Below are positions 17,885 to 26,700 of a DNA stretch of 40,639 nucleotides, piece by piece. Each line of letters opens with the position of its first letter. Positions within the stretch are counted from its first letter, which is position 1. The stretch spans positions 1-40,639 of the forward strand of contig JAUYET010000016.1 in the NCBI GenBank assembly GCA_030691265.1, read 5' to 3'. The position numbers were made by a program, and so were the translations under genes. Source of the DNA: Pseudomonadota bacterium (GTDB lineage: Bacteria > Pseudomonadota > Gammaproteobacteria > Burkholderiales > Thiobacillaceae). The notes below the pieces were generated by a model, which was not told where the DNA came from, did no database searches, and worked only from the letters and a program-made list of their open reading frames with translations.

Positions 17885-18661
17885 TCACTCCCTTCCCAGC
17901 ACGCGATCGAACACGATTCGCTCACTGCCGCTTTCAAGTGTCAGCACCGTCAGCCATTCACCTGAAGCAGGCAACAGAATTCTGGTTTGGTAACTGCCAT
18001 CGTTGGCGGGTAATAACGGAAACCGGCTTTGCACCGGCTGCCCCGGACGCCCGAGTCCTATGCTGACCTGGACAGCCGACACTGACTGCCCCTGCCTGTT
18101 GCTGACCACGACTCGCACATCGCCAGGATAACCAGTTCGTAGCGCATCCAGCCCGATAACCTCGACGCGCCAGCCCAGCTTGTCGAGCTTGCTCTCCATG
18201 TTTCTATGGTGAGCGATACTCTTGCTGGCTTCGCCGCCATGCGCGACCACGCCAGCAAAGCCGGTATGCACAGTCTTGCCTGCAATGTTGGGCAATAACC
18301 ACTGCGCAACCGAGGGTGGAACACCTTTTCCCGCGATGTATACGAAGCCACCCAGAATCATCGTGATGATCACGAAAAATCCGATTATCAACTTGGGCGC
18401 CCAGTGCACTTTTTCGTAAGGGCCATCCTTGGCGCCGCCAATTTGAAACAACAAAAGCGCGACCGTCGGATAGGCAACGACATGCATCGTCAGGACATCC
18501 AGGCCAGGCCAGTTCGCTGCGGAGTAAGCCATATAAGCAAAGCTGGGCAACCCCGCAGCGACTACCGCAGCCCAGAAATTTGATAATTTGACGACTCTCA
18601 TCACACCAAACACGATGACGGTAAGCAACATGCCGCCAAATATCGAGACAAACAAATTCAT
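17885..18661 (-). CDS. fixH: FixH-domain membrane protein of the cbb3 oxidase locus
   Basis: Last gene of the cbb3 locus, after ccoG. The protein has 258 residues, longer than classical FixH (about 150-170). Residues 1-80 hold two or three extra membrane helices (MNLFVSIFGGMLLTVIVFGV; LDVLTMHVVAYPTVALLLFQ). Another helix follows (APKLIIGFFVIITMILGGFVYIAGKG), and then a periplasmic FixH-like beta domain (LGWRVEVIGLDALRTGYPGD to the C-terminus). FixH proteins assist assembly or copper delivery for cbb3 oxidase. The assignment rests on the C-terminal domain and position. The extended N-terminus is unusual, though possibly common in Betaproteobacteria. Confidence 0.75.
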   Translation of the reverse strand: MNLFVSIFGGMLLTVIVFGVMRVVKLSNFWAAVVAAGLPSFAYMAYSAANWPGLDVLTMHVVAYPTVALLLFQIGGAKDGPYEKVHWAPKLIIGFFVIITMILGGFVYIAGKGVPPSVAQWLLPNIAGKTVHTGFAGVVAHGGEASKSIAHHRNMESKLDKLGWRVEVIGLDALRTGYPGDVRVVVSNRQGQSVSAVQVSIGLGRPGQPVQSRFPLLPANDGSYQTRILLPASGEWLTVLTLESGSERIVFDRVLGRE

Positions 18662-18672
18662 ACCGACTCCAC

Positions 18673-20133
18673 TTAGTGCTTGGTAAAAAAGTGCACAGGA
18701 TCGACAACGGTTACACCAGAGCCGGTCCGGATCACAAATTCAAAGTCATGGATTTGATTCGCACGAATCGGATCCAGCTTGACACTGGCCTGAATGATTA
18801 CGCTCTTGCCATTCTTGATGCTGACCTCGTGGAAATTCCCCAGATCAAGCGCGCCTTCGGGAAGTCCGCGCGACGTGATGCCGTAACGCTCTTCGGCGCC
18901 GGAAATATTGGTGAGGCGGATCTGATAACGGTTACGAATCGATCCATCCGATAACGTAACGAACAGCGGCTGTCGAATTTGCTGGATGCTGTGCTCGAAG
19001 CTGTTGCGATGCCCCATGTCGTAGATCAGATAGGCCGTCATGAGCACCAGCGAAATGCCATAACCGAGCACCTTGAGGCTCTTCCAGTGCAACTTCACCG
19101 GCTCGGGGACGGGCCTGGAAAGATTCACCTCGGAATCGTAGCGAACCAGGCCGCGCGCCCAACCCATCTTGTCCATGATCGTGTTGCAGGCATCAACACA
19201 AAGACCGCAGGAGATGCACTTGTATTGCAGGCCATCTCGAATATCGATGCCGACCGGACAAACCTGGACACACAGTTTGCAGTCGACGCAGTCGCCGTGC
19301 CCCTGGTCAACTCTTTCCTGATTCGAACGCATTCCTGTGCGTGCAGCAACCCTCCCGCTCCGCCCTTCTCCGCGCCGCTGGTCGTAGTGCACCGCCAGGG
19401 TTTCAGCGTCATACATGACACTCTGAAAACGTCCGTATGGACAAATGAATGTGCAGACATGCTCACGCAGCACCCCCGCCGAGAAATAGGTCGTCAGGGT
19501 TAGAGCCAACGTGGTGATGTAGGCGGCTGCCGCAGCCTCGCCCCCGATGAAACTACCCAGCATTTCCGGCGCATACGCGAAATAGAGAACAAACGTGAAG
19601 GCGGTCCAAAAGGACAAAACGCCCCAAACCAGTCTGGTACCGCCCACCTTGAGCAGCTTCTCACGATGACTCCAGGGCTCTCTGGCTAGACGCAAGCGGT
19701 TCGGCCGCTCACCCTGGATAAAGTATTCCAGCCAGATGAAGGCATCAGTCCATAAAGTCTGGAAACAGAAATATCCGCAAAAAGCCCGCCCCACCAACGC
19801 CGTAGCGAAGAAAAGCAGAACGGCCGCCATGAACAACAGCATGGCCAACCAGAAAATATCCTGCGGGAATACCGTCAGATCGAACAGGTAATAGCGGCGT
19901 CCGGGGATATCGAACATGACCGCCTGCGACGGCGCATCTGGCCGCGACCAGGGCAACCAGGGCAACAGGAAATACACCACAAAGCCCAGCCAGAGGACCG
20001 CCGATTTGAAGCGACGGAACGCCCCCTGAACTGACCGCGGGGCGATGGGAGTCCGTTTGAAATAAAGTTCATTACCCGCTTGTTGTTTGCCCACACGATC
20101 ACCTGCAAGACTGCTCAGCAAAGCCGTTTCCAT
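18673..20133 (-). CDS. ccoG: Cytochrome c oxidase accessory protein CcoG (FixG)
   Basis: CcoG is a membrane Fe-S protein that reduces copper for cbb3 oxidase assembly. With the ATG at 20133 it has 486 residues: five membrane helices (about residues 45-230 and 360-380), two ferredoxin-type 4Fe-4S motifs (C282, C285, C288, C292 and C306, C309, C312, C316), and a C-terminal Ig-like FixG domain. Membrane cysteine motifs FCGYFCF (C119, C123) and HVCTFICPYG (C227, C231) are also present. The frame stays open upstream into the 192-bp mobile element (TTG at 20175), but the ATG fits the family better. No strong ribosome site is visible. Confidence 0.93.
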   Translation of the reverse strand: METALLSSLAGDRVGKQQAGNELYFKRTPIAPRSVQGAFRRFKSAVLWLGFVVYFLLPWLPWSRPDAPSQAVMFDIPGRRYYLFDLTVFPQDIFWLAMLLFMAAVLLFFATALVGRAFCGYFCFQTLWTDAFIWLEYFIQGERPNRLRLAREPWSHREKLLKVGGTRLVWGVLSFWTAFTFVLYFAYAPEMLGSFIGGEAAAAAYITTLALTLTTYFSAGVLREHVCTFICPYGRFQSVMYDAETLAVHYDQRRGEGRSGRVAARTGMRSNQERVDQGHGDCVDCKLCVQVCPVGIDIRDGLQYKCISCGLCVDACNTIMDKMGWARGLVRYDSEVNLSRPVPEPVKLHWKSLKVLGYGISLVLMTAYLIYDMGHRNSFEHSIQQIRQPLFVTLSDGSIRNRYQIRLTNISGAEERYGITSRGLPEGALDLGNFHEVSIKNGKSVIIQASVKLDPIRANQIHDFEFVIRTGSGVTVVDPVHFFTKH

Positions 20134-20163
20134 AACGAATTTGCCCGCATACACAAAAGAAAA

Positions 20164-20355
20164 CCTGATTAGCAAGCTGCCTCAGTCGGCATGGAAATCA
20201 GGCGGCAAACCCCCGCCGCAAGAAGGATAGTCGGCAAAGGATTGCCGACCTACGGATAAAGTGGCATCGCTGTAGGGCGGCAATCCCTTGCCGCCTCCAC
20301 ACTCAAACTGCCTTATCGGCTGGCGGCGCTTAACTGAGGCAGCTTGCTAATCAGG
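20164..20355. mobile_element. 192-bp MITE-like element with 23-bp terminal inverted repeats
   Basis: The ends are perfect 23-bp inverted repeats (20164-20186 with 20333-20355, beginning CCTGATTAGCAAGC). The 8-mer AAAGAAAA lies directly outside both ends (20156-20163 and 20356-20363), as a target-site duplication would. The target is A-rich, so chance is not excluded. There is no transposase. Inside are three hairpins, two of which (20230-20253 on minus, 20272-20295 on plus) are GTAG-headed REP-like units. It sits between the terminator of ccoNOQP and ccoG, so ccoG probably needs read-through or its own promoter. Confidence 0.75.
20230..20295. repeat. GTAG-headed REP-like pair, GGCGGCAA family, inside the 192-bp element
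   Basis: The plus-strand unit is GTAG + GGCGGCAA-TCCC-TTGCCGCC (20272-20295). The minus-strand unit is GTAG + GTCGGCAA-TCCT-TTGCCGAC (20253-20230). Here the GTAG feet face inward, opposite to the pairs at 3746, 5397 and 28614. A related hairpin without a GTAG foot is at about 20201-20219. Confidence 0.75.
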
Positions 20356-20356
20356 A

Positions 20357-20382
20357 AAGAAAAACCCCGGCTTGCCGGGGTT
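20357..20382 (-). terminator. Rho-independent terminator after ccoP
   Basis: AACCCCGGC (20363-20371) and GCCGGGGTT (20374-20382) form a 9-bp stem, followed on the minus strand by TTTTTCTTT. It lies 73 bases after the ccoP stop. Its T-tract overlaps the direct repeat at the border of the 192-bp element. Confidence 0.85.
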
Positions 20383-20454
20383 ATCACCAACCAGGTTGGA
20401 GGGCATTGCTTACCAAGGCGTTGACGATTTCGCCTGCGCCCCGATCAGTGTGGG

Positions 20455-21387
20455 TTACTTGCCGCCACCCAGTTCATGCACATAAACCGTCAACAGCTTG
20501 ATCTGCTCGGCATTCAACCGACTTTCCCAGGCAGGCATGACGCCCTTGTCCAATCCACCGGCAATGACCTTCTTGATTGCGCCAATCTTGGCGGCATCAT
20601 CCGCCAAACCTGGCACATCGGCCCACAACCAGACCTTGTCAGTCAGATTAGCCGAACCGATAACCTGGCGTCCCTTCGCATCGTCACCATGGCAGTAGTA
20701 ACAGGCACCGGTCTGCGAATGGAACAGTTCCTTGCCTTTACCCGCTTTTACCGGGTCAGCCTTGCCACCGGAAAGCGAGAAAACATACTGCGCCAATTCA
20801 TCGACCTGCGCCTGATCCAGGGCTTCGCCAAACGGGGGCATATAGCCACGACGCCCTTTGCTGATGGTCTGGTTGATCTTGTCAAAGCCGCCGCCATGCA
20901 ACCAGTCATCGTCAACCAGGTTAGGGAACAAGCCAACTTTTCCTTGACCGCCAGCCTGATGGCAGCCCGCACAGTTATCGGAAAAAACCGCCTTGCCCGC
21001 CGACAATACGAAGCTGCTCAACTCCGGGTCTTTGCCAATCTGCTCATAGGGCAAACCAGCGACCTTGTCGTAATAGGGTTTCTGCGCAATCACTGCGTCC
21101 TGGCTTTCCTTCAGAAGCTTGGCCCGGGTATTCCAATGCCAAGACTCTTCTTTGCCGTCGGCATTCAGGTAGGTAATCGTGCTCATACCCGGCAAGAAAC
21201 CTTTACCGATAGGCCAGGAGGGATAAATCACCCAGTAGACCAGGGCAAAAACCATGGTTGCGTAAAACGTATAGGTCCACCAGGCCGGAAGTGGATTATT
21301 CAATTCCTGAAGATCGCCATCCCACACGTGACCGGTAGTTTGGGCGCCTGCGGATTGCGTTTGGCCATGATGAGGGTTGTCAGCCAT
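20455..21387 (-). CDS. ccoP: cbb3-type cytochrome c oxidase subunit III (CcoP), di-haem
   Basis: CcoP is the di-haem cytochrome c subunit that passes electrons from soluble cytochrome c to the CcoN/CcoO core. The protein has 310 residues. An N-terminal membrane anchor (TYTFYATMVFALVYWVIYPSW, about residues 38-58) is followed by two cytochrome c domains with CAGCH (C139-H143) and CYYCH (C229-H233). Axial methionine candidates are in GYMPPFG and GVMPAWE. The stop is followed by a clear terminator. The start overlaps the end of ccoQ by eight bases. Confidence 0.96.
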   Translation of the reverse strand: MADNPHHGQTQSAGAQTTGHVWDGDLQELNNPLPAWWTYTFYATMVFALVYWVIYPSWPIGKGFLPGMSTITYLNADGKEESWHWNTRAKLLKESQDAVIAQKPYYDKVAGLPYEQIGKDPELSSFVLSAGKAVFSDNCAGCHQAGGQGKVGLFPNLVDDDWLHGGGFDKINQTISKGRRGYMPPFGEALDQAQVDELAQYVFSLSGGKADPVKAGKGKELFHSQTGACYYCHGDDAKGRQVIGSANLTDKVWLWADVPGLADDAAKIGAIKKVIAGGLDKGVMPAWESRLNAEQIKLLTVYVHELGGGK

Positions 21388-21562
21388 TGGACTTGTCCTT
21401 CACTTCGTCTTCATCGTCAAGAAACGGAATGTTCTTGTGCTCTTCCAACTTTTCACTCCGCTTCCGACTGCCGTACACCCAAAGCACTATCAGGCAAAAG
21501 GTGACAAAAAAAATCAGCAGTCCAAGCGGCTTGGTATTTTCTGCGTGTGCAAACCAATCCAT
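21380..21562 (-). CDS. ccoQ: cbb3-type oxidase small subunit CcoQ
   Basis: A 60-residue protein with one membrane helix (GLLIFFVTFCLIVLWVYG, about residues 13-30), a basic stretch (SRKRSEKLEEHKN) and an acidic tail, the usual CcoQ form. It stabilises the oxidase. It overlaps the ccoO stop by one base (TGATG) and ccoP by eight, consistent with translational coupling. Confidence 0.93.
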   Translation of the reverse strand: MDWFAHAENTKPLGLLIFFVTFCLIVLWVYGSRKRSEKLEEHKNIPFLDDEDEVKDKSNG

Positions 21563-22308
21563 CAGCGGAACTTCACCAGATCTTCAGGTTTGATCTTGCT
21601 GAAATCGACCATGGTGCCCAGCACCTGCAGATAAGCGACCATGGCATCCATTTCGGAAACACTTGAGCGATCACCATCGAAATTACCTTCCTGAGCCTGT
21701 GCGACCAGATTGCTCAGCGCATCAGGAATGTGCAAGGTCTTCGCCACCGCCTCACCGAACTGCTTGACGTTGCGCTGATATTCTTCGCCATTGGCGGAAT
21801 AAGGCACGCCCGTCACGCGCAGCGCTCTCATGCGATCGCCGACATCGGAAACATCCAGCTTGGTTTCCTGCAGCCAGAGGTAATTGGGCATCACCGATTC
21901 CGGCACCACCGAAACGGGCTTGATCAAGTGCTGAACATGCCATTCGTTGGAATACTTGCCACCGACCCGCGCCAGATCGGGACCGGTACGCTTCGACCCC
22001 CACTGGAACGGATGGTCATACTTGGATTCAGCCGCCAATGAGTAATGCCCGTAGCGCAGTTGTTCATCACGGAACGGACGAATCATCTGCGAGTGGCAGG
22101 TATAACAGCCCTCACGGATATAGATATCGCGCCCACGCGACTCCAGCGGCGTATAGGGGCGCACGCCAGCCACGTTTTCCATGGTGTCCTTGAGGAAGAA
22201 CAACGGCGCGATCTCCACCAGACCGCCGATGCTGACCGCGATCATGGTCAACACCAACAGCAAGCCGGCATTGGTTTCGATTTTCTCGTGTTTGAAATTC
22301 TTGAACAT
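21562..22308 (-). CDS. ccoO: cbb3-type cytochrome c oxidase subunit II (CcoO), mono-haem
   Basis: With the ATG at 22308 the protein has 248 residues: a membrane anchor ([21 protein letters not shown]) and one c-type haem site CYTCH (C68-H72) followed by [18 protein letters not shown], the highly conserved CcoO segment. A longer in-frame extension into ccoN has no family similarity and is rejected. A purine-rich AGGTCAGGA precedes the ATG. It is separated from ccoN by 19 bases. Confidence 0.95.
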   Translation of the reverse strand: MFKNFKHEKIETNAGLLLVLTMIAVSIGGLVEIAPLFFLKDTMENVAGVRPYTPLESRGRDIYIREGCYTCHSQMIRPFRDEQLRYGHYSLAAESKYDHPFQWGSKRTGPDLARVGGKYSNEWHVQHLIKPVSVVPESVMPNYLWLQETKLDVSDVGDRMRALRVTGVPYSANGEEYQRNVKQFGEAVAKTLHIPDALSNLVAQAQEGNFDGDRSSVSEMDAMVAYLQVLGTMVDFSKIKPEDLVKFR

Positions 22309-22327
22309 GTCCTGACCTCTTTTCGTC

Positions 22328-23776
22328 TTATGCCGTCGCAGCCGCGGAGTACGCCTGAGCCGATTCGGCATCGCGCACACCCTGGCGAATAGTCTTGTAG
22401 ACGTTGTAAGCCATGAGCGACATTCCGGTCAGGAAAAATAGGCCGCCAATGGCGCGCATGGCATAGAACGGGTGCATCGCGGCGACAGATTCGACGAAGG
22501 AGTACTGCAGGTTGCCGAAGTCGTCGAATGCGCGCCACATCAGACCTTGAGAAATACCCGAAATCCACATCGCGGTGATGTAAAGCAGCGTACCGATGGT
22601 CGCCAACCAGAAGTGGGCATTGATCAGTTTCACGCTGTACATCTGGGTGTTCCAGAGCTTCGGAATCATGTGATACAGCGAACCGAAGGCGATCATCGCA
22701 ACCCAGCCCAACGCGCCGGAGTGCACATGACCGACAGTCCAGTCAGTGTAGTGGGACAGCGCATTGACATCCTTCAGCGACATCAGCGGGCCTTCAAAGG
22801 TAGACATGCCGTAGAACGACAGCGCGACGATCATGAAACGCATGATCGGGTCCGTGCGCAACTTATCCCAGGCGCCGGACAACGTCATGATGCCGTTGAT
22901 CATGCCCCCCCAGGAAGGCAGCAGCAGCATGATGGAGAACGTAGCGCCCAGCGTCGAAGCCCAGTCCGGCAGCGCGGTCCAGTGCAGGTGATGGGTACCG
23001 ACCCACATGTACATGAACGACAGCGCCCAGAAGTGAACGATGGACAGACGGTAGGAATACACCGGACGGCCCGCATGCTTGGGCACGAAGTAATACATCA
23101 TCCCCAGGAAGGCGGAGGTCAGGAAGAAACCCACCGCATTGTGGCCGTACCACCATTGCGTCATCGCATCCTGCGCGCCCGAGAACAAGCTGTAGGACTT
23201 CAAGCTGAACAGATCGACCGGCACGGCGATGTTGTTGAAGGTATGCAACAACGCAGTCACCAGAATGAACGACAGGTAGAACCAGTTCGCCACGTAGATG
23301 TGCGGCTGCTTGCGCTGCATCAAGGTGCCGATGAACACCGCCCCGTAAGCCACCCAGACGAACAGGATGAGCAGATCGATCGGCCATTCCATCTCGGCGT
23401 ACTCGCGCCCCTGGCTGAAGCCGGTCACGTAGGACAGCGCGGCCAGGACGATGACCGCCTGCCAACCCCAGAAAGTGAAGGCCGCCAACCCCGGTGCGAA
23501 CAATCGAGTCTGGCAAGTGCGCTGCACCACGTAGTAAGAAGTCGCAAACAACGCCGAACCGCCAAAACCAAATATCACCGCCCCGGTATGCACAGGCCGG
23601 AAACGTCCAAAGGAGATGTACGGACTATCGAAATTAAGAAACGGCCAAGCCAGTTCCGAGGCGATATACACCCCCACAAACATCCCTACCACAGCCCAAA
23701 CGATGGCCATGACGGAAAATTTCTTGATGATGTCGTAGTCGTACTGCTCGGTCGCAGCCACGCTGGTTGCAGACAT
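22328..23776 (-). CDS. ccoN: cbb3-type cytochrome c oxidase catalytic subunit I (CcoN)
   Basis: CcoN is the haem b/b3-CuB catalytic core that reduces oxygen and pumps protons with high oxygen affinity. The protein has 482 residues and about 12 membrane helices. Conserved histidines appear in [41 protein letters not shown] and [14 protein letters not shown] strong TAGGAGG ribosome site lies six bases before the ATG. First structural gene of ccoNOQP, downstream of sco1 and an Rrf2 regulator. Confidence 0.97.
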   Translation of the reverse strand: MSATSVAATEQYDYDIIKKFSVMAIVWAVVGMFVGVYIASELAWPFLNFDSPYISFGRFRPVHTGAVIFGFGGSALFATSYYVVQRTCQTRLFAPGLAAFTFWGWQAVIVLAALSYVTGFSQGREYAEMEWPIDLLILFVWVAYGAVFIGTLMQRKQPHIYVANWFYLSFILVTALLHTFNNIAVPVDLFSLKSYSLFSGAQDAMTQWWYGHNAVGFFLTSAFLGMMYYFVPKHAGRPVYSYRLSIVHFWALSFMYMWVGTHHLHWTALPDWASTLGATFSIMLLLPSWGGMINGIMTLSGAWDKLRTDPIMRFMIVALSFYGMSTFEGPLMSLKDVNALSHYTDWTVGHVHSGALGWVAMIAFGSLYHMIPKLWNTQMYSVKLINAHFWLATIGTLLYITAMWISGISQGLMWRAFDDFGNLQYSFVESVAAMHPFYAMRAIGGLFFLTGMSLMAYNVYKTIRQGVRDAESAQAYSAAATA

Positions 23777-23857
23777 AAAGCCTCCTAAGTTACCGCCGCA
23801 CCGGAACGATCCCGATGGGTTAGATCAGCGCCGAACAGCCGGCGAAAAAGACGGCGG

Positions 23858-23886
23858 AGTATAGTGCGCACCCCCGCCTCCCGCAA
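23858..23886 (-). promoter_or_regulatory. Sigma-70 promoter for ccoNOQP
   Basis: On the minus strand, TTGCGG (23886-23881), 17 bp, then TATACT (23863-23858), 81 bases before the ccoN ATG and overlapping nothing but the 124-bp gap after sco1. No clear FNR/ANR dyad (TTGAT-N4-ATCAA) was seen near it. Confidence 0.55.
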
Positions 23887-23900
23887 GATTACACACCACA

Positions 23901-24515
23901 TCAACCCGCCCTCAACAAGGTGGCGAGGTCATGCGCGATATCGGCCGGCGGCAGTTTAAAAGGCAGATAGAGGCGCAAACGCCCAGTTGCGTCCAGCACA
24001 TAACTGCCGGCCGAGTGATCGATCAGATAATCGGTCGCGCCGGGCTCCACATGTTTTCGATACACCACTTTGAATTCCCGAGACGCTCGTGCGACTTGTT
24101 CTGGCGTCCCGTACAAACCGAGAAAATCAGGCTGGAAATACGGCACATAGGCCTTCAGCATTTCCGGCGTATCTCGCTCCGGATCGACCGAAACAAACAA
24201 GACCTGAACTTTCCCCGCGTCTTCGGTGTGCAGCAGCTTCAACGCCTGAGCCATATCGGAAAGGGTGGTCGGGCACACATCCGGACAATGCGTATAGCCA
24301 AAAAACAGCACCACCAACTTGCCTTTGAACGAAGCGAGGGTAACCGGGCGGCCATTGTGATCGGTCAATGCCAGGCGACGCCCGCCAGTCGTTGAAGCCG
24401 CTTCGAATTCGGCCGAATTCGTAATATCCGTACCTTTGACATCCAGGGGGGCTTTCGCGCCGCAGCCAACCAGCAGCAACACCAGAAGCAGGCCCCCAAT
24501 TCGATGCAAAACCAT
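23901..24515 (-). CDS. sco1: Sco1/SenC-type copper chaperone lipoprotein
   Basis: Sco proteins are membrane-tethered thioredoxin-fold copper chaperones for oxidase assembly. The 204-residue protein begins with a lipoprotein signal (LLLVGCGAK, lipid-modified C18). The copper ligands are C77 and C81 in HCPDVCPTTL and H167 in YLIDHSAGSYV. The stop of the upstream Rrf2 gene is two bases before its ATG, so the two genes form one unit. Position ahead of ccoN supports a role in the cbb3 (CuB) pathway. Confidence 0.93.
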   Translation of the reverse strand: MVLHRIGGLLLVLLLVGCGAKAPLDVKGTDITNSAEFEAASTTGGRRLALTDHNGRPVTLASFKGKLVVLFFGYTHCPDVCPTTLSDMAQALKLLHTEDAGKVQVLFVSVDPERDTPEMLKAYVPYFQPDFLGLYGTPEQVARASREFKVVYRKHVEPGATDYLIDHSAGSYVLDATGRLRLYLPFKLPPADIAHDLATLLRAG

Positions 24516-24517
24516 CG

Positions 24518-24973
24518 TTAAACAGGCAATGCTGCGGCAGGCAGATCGGCGAGGCGATATTTACCCGTCAACACGGCCTTGGCCAGTTCTTCCAGATTCA
24601 TTTCGTTGAGCATTCCAAGAATTTTCTTCTTCACCGGAACCCATTGGAAGTGCAACGGGCAAGCTGTCGCGTCGGAGCAATCCTTCAAGCCCAGAATGCA
24701 GCTTTTGGTGAAATCCGGCCCTTCGGTCAACAGCAGTATCTGCATCAACGTCGTGCGATGCATGCCATCGCGTAAACAGAAACCGCCCAAGCGTCCACGG
24801 AAAGAATCGAGCAAGCCGTGCTTGCACAAATTTTGCAGAATTTTGGCCAGATAGGCGGCAGGCACATTCAGCCGACTCGCGATATCGCGGTTGAGCACAG
24901 GCTCGCCGACTGGCTGAGTCGCGATGTAAATCAAGGCCTGAATGGCATATTGGCTGGTGCGGGATAAAACCAT
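24518..24973 (-). CDS. Rrf2-family transcriptional regulator, probable Fe-S sensor
   Basis: A 151-residue Rrf2 regulator with an N-terminal winged helix (MVLSRTSQYAIQALIYIATQ; recognition region NVPAAYLAKILQNLCKHGLL) and three cysteines C92, C99 and C105 (C-X6-C-X5-C) where IscR, NsrR and RirA bind an Fe-S cluster. The spacing is close to, but not the same as, IscR (X5, X5) or NsrR. Two more cysteines, C50 and C66, are present. It is the first gene of the unit with sco1, upstream of ccoNOQP. It therefore probably tunes the oxidase to oxygen, NO or iron; the signal is not known. Confidence 0.88.
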   Translation of the reverse strand: MVLSRTSQYAIQALIYIATQPVGEPVLNRDIASRLNVPAAYLAKILQNLCKHGLLDSFRGRLGGFCLRDGMHRTTLMQILLLTEGPDFTKSCILGLKDCSDATACPLHFQWVPVKKKILGMLNEMNLEELAKAVLTGKYRLADLPAAALPV

Positions 24974-25111
24974 ATCTCACTCCACTAGAGTTTCTTGTCT
25001 CAATTGAACGGCGCAATACTCGCACAAAAAACGGGAGATTCGGACAAACAGGTGGCAAATCAACGCCTGACGACTACCCGCTAACGCATTCAACCCCCAC
25101 CCGTCCCCCCT

Positions 25112-25810
25112 TTAACGTTCCTCAAGCAAAGTCGCCAGCTTCTTGGGGACGATCAACGCCGACATCGCGCGCGCATCGGGATGCTCCGTAGAAGGGAATT
25201 CTGCTAACAGCGGACACGGCAAACGCAATCTCAACGCGGCCAGATTCTCTGCATAGGCCGCCATTTCCGGATCGAGCCGATTAGCCACCCAGCCTGCCAA
25301 CACTAGACCTCGCGCAGCAATCGCCTCGGCCGTCAGCAAAGCATGATTCAGGCAGCCCAAACGCATGCCGACCACCAGAATGATCGGCAAGCCCAGATAT
25401 TTGGCCAGATCGGCGCTATCCCGGGTCGCCGACAAGGGCACTTTGAAGCCGCCCGCACCCTCGACGATCACCACATCGGCCAGTGCGGCCAGATGTTCAT
25501 AAGCATCGCGGATGCGCGGCAGTTCAATCGTCACGCCTTGATGATCCGCCGCGATATGAGGCGCGACCGGCACACGCAGCAAATAGGGATTCACCCAGGC
25601 CAGGTCAGCCGCCACATTGGCCGCGGCCTGCAACTGGAGCACGTCTTCGTTGCACCAGACGCCCTCGATCTGCTCCGCCCCCGCCGCCACCGGTTTCATG
25701 CCGACAGTTCGGTAACCCAGGCTGGCGAAGGCGTGCAGCAACGCCGCGCTGACCAGCGTCTTGCCGACGCCGGTATCGGTACCCGTGATGAAAAACCCGT
25801 GTGGCGTCAT
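25112..25810 (-). CDS. bioD: Dethiobiotin synthetase
   Basis: BioD forms the ureido ring of dethiobiotin from DAPA, CO2 and ATP. The protein has 232 residues with P-loop FFITGTDTGVGKT, the MKPVAAGAE switch region and the VIVEGAGGFKVPL motif. Last gene of the biotin operon; its ATG overlaps the bioC stop by four bases. A 138-bp gap separates it from the Rrf2 gene, and no clear terminator is seen there. Confidence 0.96.
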   Translation of the reverse strand: MTPHGFFITGTDTGVGKTLVSAALLHAFASLGYRTVGMKPVAAGAEQIEGVWCNEDVLQLQAAANVAADLAWVNPYLLRVPVAPHIAADHQGVTIELPRIRDAYEHLAALADVVIVEGAGGFKVPLSATRDSADLAKYLGLPIILVVGMRLGCLNHALLTAEAIAARGLVLAGWVANRLDPEMAAYAENLAALRLRLPCPLLAEFPSTEHPDARAMSALIVPKKLATLLEER

Positions 25811-26700
25811 CGCATGGAGCTATTACGACGGAACTCGATAATCTGGCGCCCGTCTTCGAGTTTCTGCGCACGTTCGGCCCAGGCATGGCCGTACACCACT
25901 TCATAAGTCGCCGGCAGACGATCACCCCGACGAAACGCTTCATAGTTGAGCAGCAATTTCTGCCAGGCCGCTTTGCCCATCAGGCCTTCGCGCCGTCCTT
26001 CCAGCACGGTGTGCGCACCGATCGCCTTGAGATCGCGCAACAGCGCCGGCAGATCGGCGTAAGTCAGCGTGATCCGCTCCATTTCCATGACCGGATTACT
26101 GAAACCGGCATGCACCAGCGCATCGCCCACATCGTGCATGTCGATGAAGCGGTTGACGTGTTGATGGCCATCGACACCAGCCGAAGCCGCGCGCAATTCC
26201 TGCAAGGTATCCGGTCCGAAGCTGGCAAAGATGAACAACCCGCCCGGCTGCAACACGCGGTGCATTTCCTTGAAACTGGCCGACAGATCGCCCACCCATT
26301 GCAAGGCCAGGCTGGACCAGGCCATATCGAAACTGGCCCGCGCCAGCGGCAACTGCTCCATATCGCCGCAGAGCGATGAGAAATGCGGCACATGGGGCAT
26401 CAAACGGGCGCGCAATTTCTCCCAGACGCTGCCGCGCTGGCGTGCGGCAGCCTGATGCAACATGGCTTCCGCCAGATCGAGCCCGACAACGTCAGCCCGG
26501 GGATAACGCGTGCGCAGCAGGCTGGTGCCGAAGCCGGTGCCGCAGCCCGCATCCAGAATGCGCTGCGGCGAAATCCTGACGCCATCCAGATGATCGTCGA
26601 GCCGGCGCGCCACTTCCTGCTGCAGGAAGGCCGCTTCATCGTAGCGGTCCGCCGCGCGCTGGAATGAAAACCTGATCGCACGCTTCATCCCTTCATCCAT
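25807..26700 (-). CDS. bioC: Malonyl-ACP O-methyltransferase BioC
   Basis: BioC methylates malonyl-ACP with SAM to start pimeloyl synthesis. The protein has 297 residues. The SAM-binding motif I is ILDAGCGTGFGTSLL, and acidic motif II is DVVGLDLAEAML. Conserved BioC segments are DMAWSSLALQWVGD and HRVLQPGGLFIFASFGPDTLQEL. The start overlaps the bioH stop by eight bases. An alternative start is the next methionine (MKRAIRFSF), four residues in. Confidence 0.94.
   Translation of the reverse strand: MDEGMKRAIRFSFQRAADRYDEAAFLQQEVARRLDDHLDGVRISPQRILDAGCGTGFGTSLLRTRYPRADVVGLDLAEAMLHQAAARQRGSVWEKLRARLMPHVPHFSSLCGDMEQLPLARASFDMAWSSLALQWVGDLSASFKEMHRVLQPGGLFIFASFGPDTLQELRAASAGVDGHQHVNRFIDMHDVGDALVHAGFSNPVMEMERITLTYADLPALLRDLKAIGAHTVLEGRREGLMGKAAWQKLLLNYEAFRRGDRLPATYEVVYGHAWAERAQKLEDGRQIIEFRRNSSMR

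Noticed and set aside
22472-23788. A 438-codon plus-strand frame opposite ccoN
   Set aside because: Antisense to the highly conserved ccoN; composition dominated by Arg, His and Gln; no family similarity.
23777-23900. FNR/ANR box in front of ccoN
   Set aside because: No TTGAT-N4-ATCAA or TTGAC-N4-GTCAA dyad could be found on either strand of the gap; only a sigma-70-like promoter is supported.
24974-25111. Terminator or operator between bioD and the Rrf2 gene
   Set aside because: ACTC-N5-GAGT and TTGAGACAA-type short dyads are present, but none is strong enough or well enough placed to call.
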